From contig MU278368.1 of assembly GCA_022385755.1 (NCBI GenBank), positions 309,003 to 373,002 on the forward strand: a stretch of DNA of 64,000 nt. Reading direction: 5' to 3'. Shown in pieces: positions 62,244 through 64,000 of the stretch. Both the position numbers and the translations under genes were made by a program. A model generated the notes under the pieces. The model was not told the DNA's origin. It was given only the letters and a program-made list of their open reading frames with translations, and did not search any database. Within the stretch, counting starts at the first letter, position 1. Each line of letters opens with the position of its first letter. The DNA is from Trametopsis cervina. Lineage: Eukaryota > Basidiomycota > Agaricomycetes > Polyporales > Irpicaceae.

Positions 62244-64000
62244 ATGATTGAAGACCACCACGCAAGACGCATCCATCGTTTGAAGAAGAGGAGCCCGACG
62301 TCCTATTTCTGGCAGACGGAGACCGACCCGGGAGGTGCCCTTGCTACGCCAACCCCTACTCCTACGGATTCCAATGCCGCAGCATGTAAGTCTAGCTGTT
62401 TTCACCTCTAGTACTGGCGTCCTCATCGCTTGTCAGCCCAAACTCAGAACCAACTGCCTCCTGCAACTCCTCCCCCGTCTACCCAGTCGCAACCTGCTCA
62501 ACCTGCGCAGCCCGCTACTGACTCGTCTAGCAGCAGCGCGTCAGCTGCTCCTGCAGATTCATCGTCGAGCAGCGGGTCATCCTCCAGCAGTGCTTCGGCG
62601 GCAACTTCGAGCTCTACTCCCGTCGTCGCGCCAAGTTCGCTTGCGGTACGTTCGGCTCACGTCATAGAACTCAAGATGTTGATTTACGTTGGATAACAGA
62701 GCCAGTCCACCCCATCACATTCGCCACTCGGGGCATCAGTGCCATCGGTTGCTCACACTTCTTCAACACCCAGCTTCCACGTGACCGCGCCTACCGTCTC
62801 TGCGACTGGTGCGTCTCAGGCGAATGATAGCACTGGCACCTCTTCCACGCATACCGGGACAATTGTCGGAATCGCGGCAGCAGTCGTCGGCGGCCTTGTT
62901 GCGCTGTTCTTCATTGGCACTTACTTCATGGTACGTCAGAGAAAATGTACTGATATTCTGTCAATCTCATAAGTATCTGCTTCACAGCGTCGCTCGCGCC
63001 GCAACTCGGATGATGAACTCAACAGCGATGCGCTCCGTCGTCAATCCATGATGCTTCCTGACGAGCCACAGATGCGCTCGCGTGGCAACAGTCCCCGTCC
63101 TCCCTCGATGATTGAGCAACATTTGAACCACGGCGCAGTCAGCTATGACCCTTCGTTCGGTGACCACTCCTACTACGGCGGGGGCCAAGCTTCCTTTGCT
63201 CCTGGTCAAGTTGTGACGATGCCCCCGCAGGCTTGGTCTCCTCACACGCCTAACTCGGCTCAGCCGTTCTATAACCCTATGGGTGACACTCCGCTCGGCT
63301 CTCCCATCTCGCCTGCGCCGTACGAGTCGTTCTACAATGCACAAGGTCAACTCGTCAGGCAGCCGTCCAACGGCGCTGGTGTTATGCTCAACCGTCAGCC
63401 GTCTTCTGGTCCGCATGCTGCCTTCTCCAGGACACCGTCCCCGGGACCGAATGCTGCATTCGAGGGTCAAATGTCCCCTGTGCTCACGCGTCAGCCCTCT
63501 GGTGCCATGCTCAACCGTCAGCCCAGCTACGGCGCTAACGCCGCTATGCAGCAATCGCCCTTCGGTTCGGATGAATTAGACAGCCAAGGCTACCCTGTCT
63601 CTCCCCCTCCGGCTGCATACGTCACTCGCCAGGGTCTGGTGCCCGATAGTCCATTCTATTCCCCCGCTGACGCACACTACGTTGACTTGAACCGATCCAG
63701 TGTCTCCCCCTTCCAGGCTGCCCAGTATGAGGAGATCTCCCAAAGGTTGCAGACTACGCCGCCCCAGCCTCTGCCTACACCTGAAGTTGCTGCATTTGCG
63801 GAAGAGGCGCTGTCTAAGCCTGCTCCTGTTGTCCCTAACGTCTCCGAGCCTCGCCCTCTGAACGTGACGACGGGCAAGTACCCGGGCCAGGAACATGACC
63901 AGCAGGCATCGTTTATGGATGTCGACGTCGACGACGAACTCCCGGTCCCATCTCCCGCATACTCGGGCAAGTCTCGCATTAACTCGACTCCGCCTACCTT
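62244..64000 (+). CDS. Ser/Thr-rich single-pass membrane protein, Mid2-like layout, 3' partial
   Basis: Not assigned to a family with certainty. Exon 1 is 62244-62385, exon 2 starts at 62437, and two more introns follow. The N-terminal part starts MIEDHHARRIHRLKKRSPTS without a clear signal peptide, then a long Ser/Ala/Thr/Pro-rich stretch typical of an O-glycosylated cell-wall stalk. One membrane helix follows (GTIVGIAAAVVGGLVALFFI), with a basic stop-transfer RRSRRNSDDE. The cytoplasmic tail is long and disordered, rich in Ser-Pro, with short repeats around RQPS (four times) and a DVDVDDELPVPSPAYSGK segment near the window end. Wsc/Mid2-type wall-stress sensors share this layout, but so do many fungal membrane proteins. 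The stop lies beyond 64000. Confidence 0.75.

Overview
The window is nuclear DNA of a filamentous basidiomycete, most likely an agaricomycete. Genes are dense, lie on both strands and are cut by many short introns (about 50-85 nt, GT-AG, with CTNAC-like branch sites). The proteins have fungal domain sets: a Rom2-type RhoGEF, Snt2, an Rxt3-domain protein, a Wss1-type WLM protease and transmembrane hybrid histidine kinases. No prokaryotic operon features, rRNA, tRNA or CRISPR were seen.

Layout, left to right. 1-3031 (+): 3' part of a hybrid histidine kinase. 3888-8628 (-): Rho1 GEF with DEP, RhoGEF, PH and CNH regions. 8.6-11.6 kb: gene-poor, with a 463-bp TA-flanked MITE at 9901-10363. 11639-12600 (+): unrecognised disordered protein. 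13187-15506 (+): DnaJ-X co-chaperone. 16705-19089 (+): RanBP3/Yrb2-like protein. 19626-24225 (+): large Rxt3-domain protein. 24480-25204 (-): ribosomal protein uL5 (RPL11). 25836-26971 (+): basidiomycete-type protein of unknown function. 27293-29630 (+): M20 amidohydrolase. 29.6-31.7 kb: no intact gene. About 31.7-37.3 kb (-): tyrosine-recombinase (DIRS/Ngaro-like) retrotransposon with gag, RT-RNase H and recombinase. 37843-41619 (+): Snt2-like chromatin reader. 41797-46053 (-): Doa4/USP8-like deubiquitinase with a rhodanese domain. 46.1-48.0 kb: no gene. 48010-52033 (-): second hybrid histidine kinase, paralogous to the first. 52656-55474 (-): ADIP-type coiled-coil protein. 55775-56872 (+): Wss1-like protease. 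56987-59529 (-): phenol 2-monooxygenase-like flavoprotein. 60457-61819 (+): pyridoxal kinase. 62244-64000 (+): Ser/Thr-rich single-pass membrane protein, cut by the window end.

The genes do not form one pathway. Two loose themes recur. One is sensing and cell-wall signalling: two membrane hybrid kinases, the Rho1 GEF and the Mid2-like membrane protein. The other is chromatin and ubiquitin/SUMO biology: the Rxt3 protein (an Rpd3L HDAC subunit in yeast), Snt2, the deubiquitinase and Wss1.

The most unusual feature is the tyrosine-recombinase retrotransposon. Its RT and recombinase genes each need removal of a spliceosomal intron to give a complete enzyme, the RT intron carries a 7 x 23 bp tandem array, and the RT stop overlaps the recombinase ATG. 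Exon junctions were read by eye from splice signals, frame continuity and, for the kinases, comparison of the two copies. No database search was run.
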